DNA of 27,344 bases from CAYREX01 sp964423505 (GTDB taxonomy: Bacteria > Fermentibacterota > Fermentibacteria > Fermentibacterales > JCC-6): NCBI GenBank assembly GCA_964423505.1, contig CAYREX010000024.1, forward strand, positions 1 through 27,344, read 5' to 3'. Each line of letters opens with the position of its first letter. The stretch's first letter is position 1. The notes beneath the pieces are model-generated. The model ran no database searches and was not told where the DNA came from. It saw nothing but the letters and a program-made list of their open reading frames with translations. A program made the translations under genes and the position numbers. Shown in pieces: positions 8,187 to 16,079 of this stretch.

Positions 8187-9110
8187 TCAGTCCCTCGTGT
8201 AGGGCTCTGAGCTGACCAGCGGTCTCCTGCCCATGGACTCGGCCACCATCCCGAAGAGGAGGAGCTGAAGCGCCGCGACAAGGAAGATAACCGCTGTAGG
8301 CGATACGATGGGAAAAGTGAAGAGGCTCGCCGTGAGCCCGGCCTGGTCTATGGCTATGACGACGTCCAGCATGAGCTTGACCAGGCCCAGGATGCCGCAG
8401 ACGGCCGCCGCTGGGACGAAGACCTTCAGAGGACGGAAGAGCACCGCGAGCCTGAGGACCAGCAGGACGAAGTTGAAGAAGTGGCCCGGCACTATCTTCG
8501 ACCTGCCCTCCCTCTCGTGGTAGTCGATGGGGATGTAGGTCACCTCCAGGTCGTCGCAGAGTGAGGCCACCGTTATCGTGGTGGTGAAGGAGAAGCCGGA
8601 GGGGAGCAGGTGCAGGTATCGGAGGGCGAGGGACCTCCTGAAGACCCTGAGGCCCGAGTTCAGGTCCGGTATCCCGGTCTCGGTGATGTTTGCGGCCAGG
8701 GCGCGGAGCAGCCGCTTGGCCGGCCTCCGGAGTGGCGGGATGTGGACGGACTCACCGGTCCTTGCCCCCACCACCATGTCCGAGTCCTCCAGCCTCTCCA
8801 GGAGGTCCGGGAGCCTCTCGGAGGGGTAGGTGCCGTCGGCGTCGGTGATTGCGATTATCCGCCCCTCGGCCCTGGCGATGCCGGTCTTGAGAGCGGCGCC
8901 GTACCCATGGTTCGTGGAGTGACGGAAGACCCGGGCCCCGGTGCCCCGGGCGAGCTCTGCGGTGGAGTCCGTGGAGCCGTCGTCGACCACGATGATCTCG
9001 CTGTCGGCCCAATCCGGGGAGAGGGCGGCGCGGGTCGACTCGACCGCGGAGACTATGGACTGCTCCTCGTTGTAGGCCGGTATAACGACGCTGACCCTCG
9101 GTCGATCCAA
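8187..9110 (-). CDS. GT2 family glycosyltransferase, polyprenyl-phosphate (DPM1/ArnC-like) with two C-terminal membrane helices
   Basis: A GT-A fold enzyme that should transfer a sugar from a nucleotide donor to polyprenyl phosphate at the inner face of the membrane. It opens with PRVSVVIPAYNEE, then IIVVDDGSTD (nucleotide binding) and ITDADGTYP (the metal-binding DxD). SGLRVFRRS and a basic EGRSKI follow, and then two hydrophobic helices near the C-terminus. I chose the TTG at 9110 because AGGGGGGAG precedes it and the family normally starts just before the first strand. An in-frame GTG at 9158 would add 16 residues but has no ribosome binding site. The GT39-like enzyme encoded just upstream is the expected user of its lipid-linked sugar. 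Confidence 0.88.
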   Translation of the reverse strand: MDRPRVSVVIPAYNEEQSIVSAVESTRAALSPDWADSEIIVVDDGSTDSTAELARGTGARVFRHSTNHGYGAALKTGIARAEGRIIAITDADGTYPSERLPDLLERLEDSDMVVGARTGESVHIPPLRRPAKRLLRALAANITETGIPDLNSGLRVFRRSLALRYLHLLPSGFSFTTTITVASLCDDLEVTYIPIDYHEREGRSKIVPGHFFNFVLLVLRLAVLFRPLKVFVPAAAVCGILGLVKLMLDVVIAIDQAGLTASLFTFPIVSPTAVIFLVAALQLLLFGMVAESMGRRPLVSSEPYTRD

Positions 9111-9113
9111 GCT

Positions 9114-9122
9114 CTCCCCCCT
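9114..9122 (-). promoter_or_regulatory. Ribosome binding site deciding the TTG start of the GT2 gene
   Basis: On the minus strand AGGGGGGAG ends 3 bases before the TTG at 9110. It is the only purine-rich stretch near either candidate start. Confidence 0.45.
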
Positions 9123-9176
9123 CGAAACTACACCTGCGAGGCTGGAATATAGGCCCACCCTTGATGGTGGGAAAGC

Positions 9177-10655
9177 TCACTCTATGAGCATAACGGTAAT
9201 CGTCCCGCCCATGTTTCGGCTCATGACCGAGTGGTAGTCCTTCAGGAAGGAGTAGGCGGATTCGCTCTGCCAATGGTCTATGACGATCCAGACCCTCTCG
9301 TGCGAGCGCATGAGGCTGTCCAGGACCGGGACGGGATCCTGCGGCACCGAGGGGCTGTTGACGAAGGGGTTCATCCCGTGGAGCGAGTAGACCGGGTAAT
9401 CGAACGGAGCGTAGTACTTCCAGGCCAGCCCTCCGAACTTCCCCCCGCTCACCAGTACCGCGTCTCCCCTGCTCCAGCCGTCTTCCACGGCAGAAGCGGC
9501 TTCCCTCCAGTTGCTCCTGTGATAGGGGAATGCGTCGATTCCGTAGTAGAAGACCAGACCCACCATGCACGCCGCCGCCGCGACCGGACCGGACCATCTG
9601 AGCCTGCGGAAGACCGACCCGGCTGCGAGCAGCAGGGGTACCCAGCAGAGCGAGAGCTGCCTTGCAGACGGCTCGTCCCGCAGGAAGAGGGCCCAGGGTG
9701 CGACGAAAAGCAGGGCCATCCAGATCCGCTCTCCGCGTTGAAGGGAGCGGTCCGACAGGCCGGCGGCGATCATGGCGGTCTGCAGCAGGACGACGAGGAG
9801 CATTATCCAGGTGGTCATGTCCGGCTCGCTCAGAGCGAGCTCCGCGTCGACGGGCATGAGCCCGTCCGGCAGCAGCTGGGAGTATGCGGCCAGGGCCGAT
9901 AGGCCTCTGTCGGCAAGGGTGGGTGCGTCGCTCCCGATAAGGTCCAGCTTCTTGCTCCTGAAGACCAGCTCGTCAGTGAAGAAGAGGATGCAGGTGGCGA
10001 ACACCAGCAGGAGCACTGCAAGCAGTACGGCTGTGGTAGCCTTTCTCGGGCGTCTGGCCGGGGGGGCGGCGAGCCAGAGCCCGAAGCAGGCGAGCACGAC
10101 CATGACGAAGATGTGCTGGGTCAGGAGGCCGGCTACGGCCACCCCCATGAAGCACCAGAGCGCACGGCCGCTTCCCTTCCAGGCCCTGTCCGCCGCGTCG
10201 ACCGCCCAGAGGGTCAGGGCGGCGAGCGTACCGTATATCCAGGCCTCCTGCCCGAGTGAGACGGAGTAGGGAGCCAGGGCCCACAGCAGCGCACCCCAGA
10301 ATGCTCCCCGGCCGCCGAGTCTCCGGCGCAGGAAAGAGTAGGCGGGGACCACGGAGCTCGCCACAAGCAGCCCCACCAGGAGGCGGAGGCCCATCTCTCC
10401 CTCGCCGAAGATCGTGCCGGAGAGCTTGATGAGGTAGAAGCCGAGCGGAGGGTGCGGCGTGGAGGCGGCGGCCCTCGCGGGGAGCTCCAGCCAGCCGGCC
10501 ATGGAGGAGAATACCGCGTAGGACTCGTCGACCCAGAGGGACTTGAAGCCCATCCGGTAGAGCCGGAGGCCGGCTGCCACTACCAGCAGGACTGCGCAGG
10601 GCATCCTGCCGCGCCAGAAAGCGGCTCGGTCGGGAGGCTGCTTCCCTCCGGTCAT
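9177..10655 (-). CDS. GT39/ArnT-like membrane glycosyltransferase (PMT_2 family)
   Basis: A 492-residue polytopic membrane protein. After the first helix (about 19-35) it has LWVDESYA with Asp43-Glu44, the canonical acidic pair of the PMT/ArnT GT-C family, and then TPHPPLGFYLIK (HPP at 68-70), a second hallmark. About ten more helices and a periplasmic-type C-terminal domain follow. The family moves a sugar from a polyprenyl phosphate to a protein, lipid or glycan on the outside of the membrane. The ATG is preceded by GGGAG. It lies 66 bp before the GT2 gene that probably makes its donor. Acceptor unknown. Confidence 0.87.
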   Translation of the reverse strand: MTGGKQPPDRAAFWRGRMPCAVLLVVAAGLRLYRMGFKSLWVDESYAVFSSMAGWLELPARAAASTPHPPLGFYLIKLSGTIFGEGEMGLRLLVGLLVASSVVPAYSFLRRRLGGRGAFWGALLWALAPYSVSLGQEAWIYGTLAALTLWAVDAADRAWKGSGRALWCFMGVAVAGLLTQHIFVMVVLACFGLWLAAPPARRPRKATTAVLLAVLLLVFATCILFFTDELVFRSKKLDLIGSDAPTLADRGLSALAAYSQLLPDGLMPVDAELALSEPDMTTWIMLLVVLLQTAMIAAGLSDRSLQRGERIWMALLFVAPWALFLRDEPSARQLSLCWVPLLLAAGSVFRRLRWSGPVAAAACMVGLVFYYGIDAFPYHRSNWREAASAVEDGWSRGDAVLVSGGKFGGLAWKYYAPFDYPVYSLHGMNPFVNSPSVPQDPVPVLDSLMRSHERVWIVIDHWQSESAYSFLKDYHSVMSRNMGGTITVMLIE

Positions 10656-10724
10656 TCAACTCCCTTCCGGGGTGCCGGCCGCCGGGCTTTGCCCCGGTTC
10701 CAGCCGGAGAGCCTACGATACGGA

Positions 10725-12266
10725 TTATTGCAGCTGGGGGCCATGCCCTTCGGCAAAGAGGCGGAGCGGCCGCCTGCCCGGCAGGTCGAACAGGGGGAGG
10801 TGGGTCGGTCTCAGCCACCTCGGCGTGACCGCCAGAGCCGTCCTGACCGCCTCGGAGGACCGGGCAAGCCGGGCGACGGAGCGCCTGGCCCTCCGCCTCG
10901 GGTTCGCTCCCTCCTCCGTGAAGGGGACGTACAGCCTGAGCGCCCCGTCTTCCCCAGGCTCGCCCGGAAGCACCTCGATGCCGAACTCGGAGGCCCTTCT
11001 GCGGAGCTCGCAGTTGGCAGGGAGGTTGAAGACGGAGAAGTTGACGAAGTCGATGCTCTCGCCGGCCCTCTCCAGCATCCGGGCGGTCAGCTCCACGTCC
11101 AGGGGACCCTCCCCCGGCAGCCCGGAGAGCATGTAGGCGTACGTCCTGATGCCGGCCGCCGCCGCCTCGACGAGCAGACGCTCCGACATCTCCGGATCGA
11201 GCCCCTTGCAGTAGCGGGAGAGCAGCCTCCCGCTGCCGCTCTCCAGGCCGAGCTGGAGCATCATGCAGCCGGAGCCTGCCAGTTGCTCCATAAGGGGCAG
11301 CAGCGCGGGCTCCGGCCTGACGAAGCCGAACCATCCCCCCCATTCCCCCAGGATGTCCAGCGAGCCCCGCAGTAGGGAGGGGGGAACGGCGGAGTCGACC
11401 AGGTGGAGCAGGGGCCGCCTGCGCCGCAGGTCCACCGGCATTGACTCCAGGAGGCCCTCGAGCGGCCCCCTGCCCAGCAGGGTCAGCTCCCTTCCCCGGT
11501 CCGGGCAGAAGAGGCAGCGGTCCCAGTAGCAGCCGGTGGTCATCGAGAACGGGACCACCGGCACCGGGGAGATGTAGTCCCATCCACCGAGTACCTCCGG
11601 CCAGGCGAGCCTGCCCAGCATAGGTGAGCCCCCGCCTACGCCCGGGAGGTCTCTCCCGTCCCCCGCCGTAACCACCGGAGCAACCTCCCGGAGGAGGTCC
11701 GCGCCCCTTCCCGTCCTGGCCAGGCTGTTCGGCAGGGAGCCGCCGAGCATGACCTCCGAGTCCGTCCGGGAGAGAGCGGACGCGGCCTCCAGGGCCGCGG
11801 GGAGCTGGCTGAGATAGGCTACGGACAGCAGGACCCTCTCCGGCCTGAGCCTCTCCACCTCGGGGATGAGCAGCGACTCGATGACGCCGCCGAAGGGACT
11901 GCCCCGCTCCGCGACCAGTGCTGCCAGCGCCCCTGTCTCGTGCACCGGGATCGGCGGAGAGACGTCCATAAGGGTGATCCTCCAGCCGTCGGTACCCTCG
12001 GAGTACCGCCTGATGGCGTTGTGCAGCTCGCCGCAGGCGCTGCTGTGACGGTCGGGGTCCAGCGGCAGGGAGTCGCGGAGGTAGCGCATCGCCCTGGCTG
12101 CGCCCGCCCTCTCCCCGGCAAGGGCCGCATCCGAGAGGAAGGGGAGCGAGAGGTCCAGGAACGCTGCGTCCAGCCCCCTCGCCGTCAGGGCGGCCGCCAG
12201 CAGGAAAGCCCCCGACGGAGGCTCCGCCGGGGTTATCACGGGCGGAGAGACGACGAGGTAGTCCAT
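10725..12266 (-). CDS. B12-binding-type radical SAM protein with CX4CX2C cluster motif
   Basis: A 513-residue protein. Residues 1-215 resemble the cobalamin-binding Rossmann domain found ahead of class B radical SAM enzymes (VVSPPV...PSGAFLLAAALTARGLDAAFLDL). The radical SAM core follows, with its [4Fe-4S] cysteines at 246, 251 and 254 (GCYWDRCLFC). The spacing is CX4CX2C, whereas most members have CX3CX2C. Downstream the core shows the usual LQLGLESGS and YMLSGLPGEG segments. These enzymes methylate or rearrange unactivated carbons; the substrate cannot be read from sequence. It lies between a secreted peptidase and glycosyltransferase genes, with gaps of about 70 bp on each side, so it may act on a surface glycan, lipid or peptide. 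Family confident, substrate unknown. Confidence 0.85.
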   Translation of the reverse strand: MDYLVVSPPVITPAEPPSGAFLLAAALTARGLDAAFLDLSLPFLSDAALAGERAGAARAMRYLRDSLPLDPDRHSSACGELHNAIRRYSEGTDGWRITLMDVSPPIPVHETGALAALVAERGSPFGGVIESLLIPEVERLRPERVLLSVAYLSQLPAALEAASALSRTDSEVMLGGSLPNSLARTGRGADLLREVAPVVTAGDGRDLPGVGGGSPMLGRLAWPEVLGGWDYISPVPVVPFSMTTGCYWDRCLFCPDRGRELTLLGRGPLEGLLESMPVDLRRRRPLLHLVDSAVPPSLLRGSLDILGEWGGWFGFVRPEPALLPLMEQLAGSGCMMLQLGLESGSGRLLSRYCKGLDPEMSERLLVEAAAAGIRTYAYMLSGLPGEGPLDVELTARMLERAGESIDFVNFSVFNLPANCELRRRASEFGIEVLPGEPGEDGALRLYVPFTEEGANPRRRARRSVARLARSSEAVRTALAVTPRWLRPTHLPLFDLPGRRPLRLFAEGHGPQLQ

Positions 12267-12336
12267 CAGGCCGGGGTCTCCCGGTCTTCGGGGAGGTACC
12301 CGCCGAGGATGCCCTTCCGCCGGGAGAGAGCCACTC

Positions 12337-14352
12337 CTAGGGGACTACCGTCAGCAGTGTCGATGCGGTTGACCCTCCGGAATCGACCAGGATCGCGTAG
12401 CACCCGGGCGCCAACGGGGCACCGGTGGCCTCTGAGAGATGGATGAGCGGAGGGCCTCCCTCACGGTTCTGGGACCACACGCCAACAAGGCGGCCGGAGA
12501 GGTCGATCATCGTGACGGTCATGCCGAAGCCGTCGGTCTCGCCTTCGAGGCGGAGCTCCAGGCGGGCGTCCGGCGGCGCGGGATTGGGCCAGACCGTTAC
12601 CTCCGTCATCCTGCCTGCGCCCGGAGCGGTCCCCTCCGCGCCGGTCTGGGGTGCGATCATCTTCATGGCCGGGTCACCGAGCAGGTTGAGCTCCTGCATG
12701 ACCCACTGGGCGTTTATGCTCAGGCCGTAGGAGGCGATGAGCCAGTGCCGGCTGATGGAGTGGGCTATGCCGATCTCGCGAACGTCCTGTCGGAGCAGGA
12801 TGTCGGCGAAGTAGACGTCCATCAGCTCGGATGGGCCCTGCGCCCCCATGGACAGCAGGCCGGAGCTGGAGTTCATCCTGGCCGCTACCGCCCCTCCCTC
12901 GGACGCGGTGAGCAGAGCCTCCGCCAGGCAATCCCCATCGATGTTGCCCACGGAGCATGCGATTGAGCTGACGACCGGCGTCATCCCCCCGTTCCGGAGC
13001 CGCTCCGCGTCGTCGGCGGAAAAGAGGTCCGTGGGCGGGTAGCACCAACCTACCTCGTCGATGGTTCCGTGGGCGGCTATCTCCAGGAATGAGCAGCCGT
13101 CTTCGAGAGGCGGCGTCAGCGGCCCCGGGTGGTTGCCCGTGGAGTCCTCGAACCACTCGACGCTGGTCCATCCGTCGGGGAAGCTCTCCCAGACTGCAAG
13201 GCAGACGTCGGAGCCCCATATGTTCAGCTCCGGGACGATTCCCGCGCCGCAGAGCAGGGCCCTGGTCCGCCACCCCCCGCCGGGCGGGGCGACCTCGTAT
13301 TCGATGATTCGGGAGATCATGATCGACAGCTCCGCCGGGTCGTCCGACGGCAGCCTCCCGACGTGTATGTCCGCGAAGTAGTCGACGCCGTCATCGGCTT
13401 CTCCGTAGAGGCCGTTGCCGTTTGCGTCCCAGTCACCGTCCAGGTCTCCGTAGTAGAGATCGGTGAAGGTGTCCATCGGGATGCCGCCGGATGTCCTGAC
13501 GAGGCTGGACAGCCTGGTGGACCGGCCGTGGTCGCCCACGATGAGGGCGTACACGAGCCCATGGTTCCAGTAGAGGTCTGTCAGGCAGCTCCTGATTTTC
13601 TCCTGGGTGTCTTCGCCCGGGCAGGAGGTCTCGATCTCCTGCAGGCTGACGAAGAGCGTATCCTCCCCCGCTTCCGCCCGGTGAGCCATCAGGGGCGCGA
13701 GAGCTTCCCGGAGCGACTCGTCTGCTATCACCGCCCAGGAGAACAGCTCACGCTGGTCATCCGAGGCGGGAGGGGCCCAGGCTCCCAGCATCGACGGGTT
13801 TACGACCAGCGGCGCAAGCGAGCCCCGGGCGGCATCCATCTGGGCACGCGAGAGCAGGGGGCCGGGGCCCGCCCTCCCGGTGCCGCTGCAGAACGCCTCC
13901 AGTCTCACCGAGGTGAGGAGCCGGTAACCCGCCCCCGGCTCCGGGCGGAGAGGGGAAAGCGTCAGGCAGCCCACCGAGAAGCCGGCCATGCGACCGGACG
14001 CGATGTTCGCCACCACCGGGGGAGGGGGGAGCGGCTCGGGTGCCCCCTCGGCTCCCGTTCCGAGAACCGTGAGCGGATGGCCCCGGCCGCCGACGAGTGC
14101 GCTGTCCAGGACCTCTATGCGTACTGAGTCCAGGACGCTGCCCGGCGGGAGCACGAAGCAGAGAGGGATGCCCGGGAGGGCCGGCATGCCGGGCTCGCCG
14201 AGCAGCCTGGCCCCGTGCAGGACCGGCAGCTCCCCCGCATCCAGGGAGAGCACCTCCAGGCTCTCCGGAGCAAGGTCTATCTCCACCGTAAGGGCCCCCG
14301 TCTCGGAGACCGGCCCGGATGAGAGCAGAAGCGAAAGCATGACAGCGGACAT
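12337..14352 (-). CDS. Secreted C25-family (gingipain-like) cysteine peptidase with C-terminal sorting-like domain
   Basis: A 671-residue exported protein. A short hydrophobic start (residues 1-12) acts as a likely signal. A beta-rich pro-region runs to about 190, and the C25 catalytic region from about 200 to 565. The catalytic pair is visible: His428 in IAAHGT and Cys466 in SSIACSVGN. An acidic loop DLDGDWDANGNG at 303-314 looks like a calcium site, VGRLPSDDPAEL at 331-342 is a family landmark, and NLLGDPAMKM closes the domain. From about 583 a FlgD/Por-like domain (WPNPAPP...DLSGRLV...LAPGCYAIL) forms the tail, as in proteins handled by type IX secretion. The start has a weak ribosome binding site; ATG at 14340 is an alternative. 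It is the promoter-proximal gene of the minus-strand block. Confidence 0.85.
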   Translation of the reverse strand: MSAVMLSLLLSSGPVSETGALTVEIDLAPESLEVLSLDAGELPVLHGARLLGEPGMPALPGIPLCFVLPPGSVLDSVRIEVLDSALVGGRGHPLTVLGTGAEGAPEPLPPPPVVANIASGRMAGFSVGCLTLSPLRPEPGAGYRLLTSVRLEAFCSGTGRAGPGPLLSRAQMDAARGSLAPLVVNPSMLGAWAPPASDDQRELFSWAVIADESLREALAPLMAHRAEAGEDTLFVSLQEIETSCPGEDTQEKIRSCLTDLYWNHGLVYALIVGDHGRSTRLSSLVRTSGGIPMDTFTDLYYGDLDGDWDANGNGLYGEADDGVDYFADIHVGRLPSDDPAELSIMISRIIEYEVAPPGGGWRTRALLCGAGIVPELNIWGSDVCLAVWESFPDGWTSVEWFEDSTGNHPGPLTPPLEDGCSFLEIAAHGTIDEVGWCYPPTDLFSADDAERLRNGGMTPVVSSIACSVGNIDGDCLAEALLTASEGGAVAARMNSSSGLLSMGAQGPSELMDVYFADILLRQDVREIGIAHSISRHWLIASYGLSINAQWVMQELNLLGDPAMKMIAPQTGAEGTAPGAGRMTEVTVWPNPAPPDARLELRLEGETDGFGMTVTMIDLSGRLVGVWSQNREGGPPLIHLSEATGAPLAPGCYAILVDSGGSTASTLLTVVP

Positions 14353-14382
14353 CTCCAGCTTACCCCCGTCCTCTCTGCGGGT

Positions 14383-14388
14383 TATAAT
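14383..14388 (+). promoter_or_regulatory. Candidate -10 box for the lipoprotein operon in a divergent intergenic region
   Basis: A perfect TATAAT with TTACCC 17 bases upstream (14360-14365, partial match to TTGACA). It is 30 bases before the ATG at 14418, and GGAGGA at 14405-14410 provides the ribosome binding site. The 65-bp region also has to carry the promoter of the divergent peptidase gene. Confidence 0.5.
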
Positions 14389-14417
14389 GCAAATCGTAAC
14401 GGCCGGAGGAAAGTCGA

Positions 14418-16079
14418 ATGCGATACGCTCCTTCCGACAGGCCCGTCAGGAGAGCGATATGGGCGGCCGTCATGGCGCTCCTGGCTGCGTTTGCGGCAAC
14501 ATCCTGCGAAGAGCCCACCCAGTGGTCTCCCGACGGAGCGCCCACACCCTCCGAGCTGAGCGGCTGGTTCTCCGGGACGCCGCCAGCTGCACTCGCAGGC
14601 GGCGGTGATTCGGCTTCGGGGTTGGACGGGTACGCCAGGAACACCCTCACCTGGACCCGCTGTCCGGACGATGACTTCTTCTCCTACGTCCTCTGCAGGA
14701 CGACCGTTCCCGGCGACTCTCCGCCGGACCCGGCCAAGAGCGGGATTATGGTGACCACCGACAGGGACTGCACGAGCTTCTACGACCTCTCGGTGGAATG
14801 GGCGGAGGACTACACCTACTTCCTGCATACGCTCGACGGGGAGGGACTCGGCTCGGTGAGCAACGAGGTGGTGATAGAGTTGCCCGGGGGAGAGGCTCCC
14901 ACGCCCTCGACCCTGAGGGATGGAGCCCGGGTACTCGACGGCATAGGTCTCGGCTGGAGCGTCTGTCCCGATGACGATTTCCGTCGATACTACCTCTACC
15001 GCGATACCGTTCCCGGAATCGCGGGAAATCCCGGAGAGGCGGAGGTGATTCTCTCCAGCACTGACCCGTCCAGGGATACCTGCTTCGACTCCGGCATCGA
15101 GTTCGACCTGCAGTACCACTACTGCCTGAGGACCACGAACACATGGGACCTCTCCAGCTGGAGCAACGAGGTGAGCGTCGTCGTGACCGAGCCCGACTTC
15201 CCCTGGACGGAGGTCGGCAGGATGGCTCCGCCCTCGCCCAGGTGCGGGGCAATCCTCCCCGACGGGTCCAAGGTCTACATGACCAGCTCCACGGAGAGCG
15301 TCGTGACGGTGTTCGATGCCGGGGACTATCAGATGACCGCGGAGATACCAGTGGGGACTGTGCCCTACGGCATCGACTGCTCGCCGGACGGTTCGCGGGT
15401 CTACGCGGTCTCCTTCACCTCCGGCACCCTTGCGGTGATAGATGCGGAGACAGACCGGCTCCTGAGGGAGTCGCCGCTCCCCGAGCTCTGCACCGCAGTC
15501 GAGGTGATACCGCCCGGCGACAGGCTGTGCGTCCTGAGTCCGGGGAAGAGGGCTCTCTACATCGTAGATGAGGCCACCGGGAGCATCTCCGATACGCTGG
15601 CAACGACGGGCGTGCCGGACTGTGTGGAGGCCTCGCCGGACGGGTCGATGCTCTACGTGACCGACGTGAACGGGATGGGTCTGGTCTTCGTCGAGGTGGA
15701 GGGCCTCGCTGTCGTCAGGAACGTGTTCCTCGGAGCCATACCGGAGGGTCTGGCTCTCTCCGACGACGGGCTGCTCTGGACCTGTCTCTCCAACGGGAGG
15801 GTCCTTGCGCTGGAATGTCAGACCGGGAACGTGGTCGGGAGCGTGTCCACGGGCATCCATGGCTCGGGCATCGATGTCCTGCCGGGTGGAGGATACGTCT
15901 ACGTCACGGCTGAGAACGCTGATGCCGTGATGGTCCTGGACGCCGTGGAGGAGGAGCATGTCTGCAGCATCGAGGTAAGGGGCGCCTCCTGGACGAGGTG
16001 CTTCCCGGACGGCTCGAGGGTTCTCGTGGGCTGCCGTCCGAGAGACACGGCCATCGCGCTGGGATTCCGGGGGCCATGA
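14418..16079 (+). CDS. Lipoprotein with two CPDDDF Fn3-like units and a YVTN-type beta-propeller (copy 1 of 3)
   Basis: A 553-residue exported lipoprotein. A basic N-region and hydrophobic stretch end at AATSC, making Cys30 the likely lipid anchor. Two units of about 101 residues follow, each with W-x-x-CPDDDF-x-x-Y (CPDDDF at 82-87 and 183-188), a tyrosine-rich strand, and a closing S-x-x-SNEV; they look like Fn3-type beta sandwiches. From about 265 to the end, repeated SPDGSRVYAVS / GTLAVIDAETD segments mark a seven-bladed-type YVTN propeller. It starts a run of three paralogues joined by ATGA overlaps. A role in binding or surface scaffolding is inference; no catalytic signature is visible. 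The ribosome binding site GGAGGA is 7 bases before the ATG. Confidence 0.85.
   Translation: MRYAPSDRPVRRAIWAAVMALLAAFAATSCEEPTQWSPDGAPTPSELSGWFSGTPPAALAGGGDSASGLDGYARNTLTWTRCPDDDFFSYVLCRTTVPGDSPPDPAKSGIMVTTDRDCTSFYDLSVEWAEDYTYFLHTLDGEGLGSVSNEVVIELPGGEAPTPSTLRDGARVLDGIGLGWSVCPDDDFRRYYLYRDTVPGIAGNPGEAEVILSSTDPSRDTCFDSGIEFDLQYHYCLRTTNTWDLSSWSNEVSVVVTEPDFPWTEVGRMAPPSPRCGAILPDGSKVYMTSSTESVVTVFDAGDYQMTAEIPVGTVPYGIDCSPDGSRVYAVSFTSGTLAVIDAETDRLLRESPLPELCTAVEVIPPGDRLCVLSPGKRALYIVDEATGSISDTLATTGVPDCVEASPDGSMLYVTDVNGMGLVFVEVEGLAVVRNVFLGAIPEGLALSDDGLLWTCLSNGRVLALECQTGNVVGSVSTGIHGSGIDVLPGGGYVYVTAENADAVMVLDAVEEEHVCSIEVRGASWTRCFPDGSRVLVGCRPRDTAIALGFRGP

Noticed and set aside
6850..8281. Long open frames on both strands across the asparagine synthetase gene
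   Set aside because: They are out-of-frame shadows; the AsnB frame has all catalytic residues.
12275..12300. Hairpin upstream of the radical SAM gene as a terminator
   Set aside because: The stem is interrupted and no T-run follows on the minus strand; it may be leader structure but cannot be supported as a terminator.
14382..15959. 525-residue minus-strand frame opposite the first lipoprotein
   Set aside because: No signal or domain; the plus frame has a signal peptide, repeats and a propeller.
15998..16075. Longer start of the second lipoprotein
   Set aside because: It would hide the lipoprotein signal inside the protein; ATG at 16076 overlaps the upstream stop in the same way as its neighbours.
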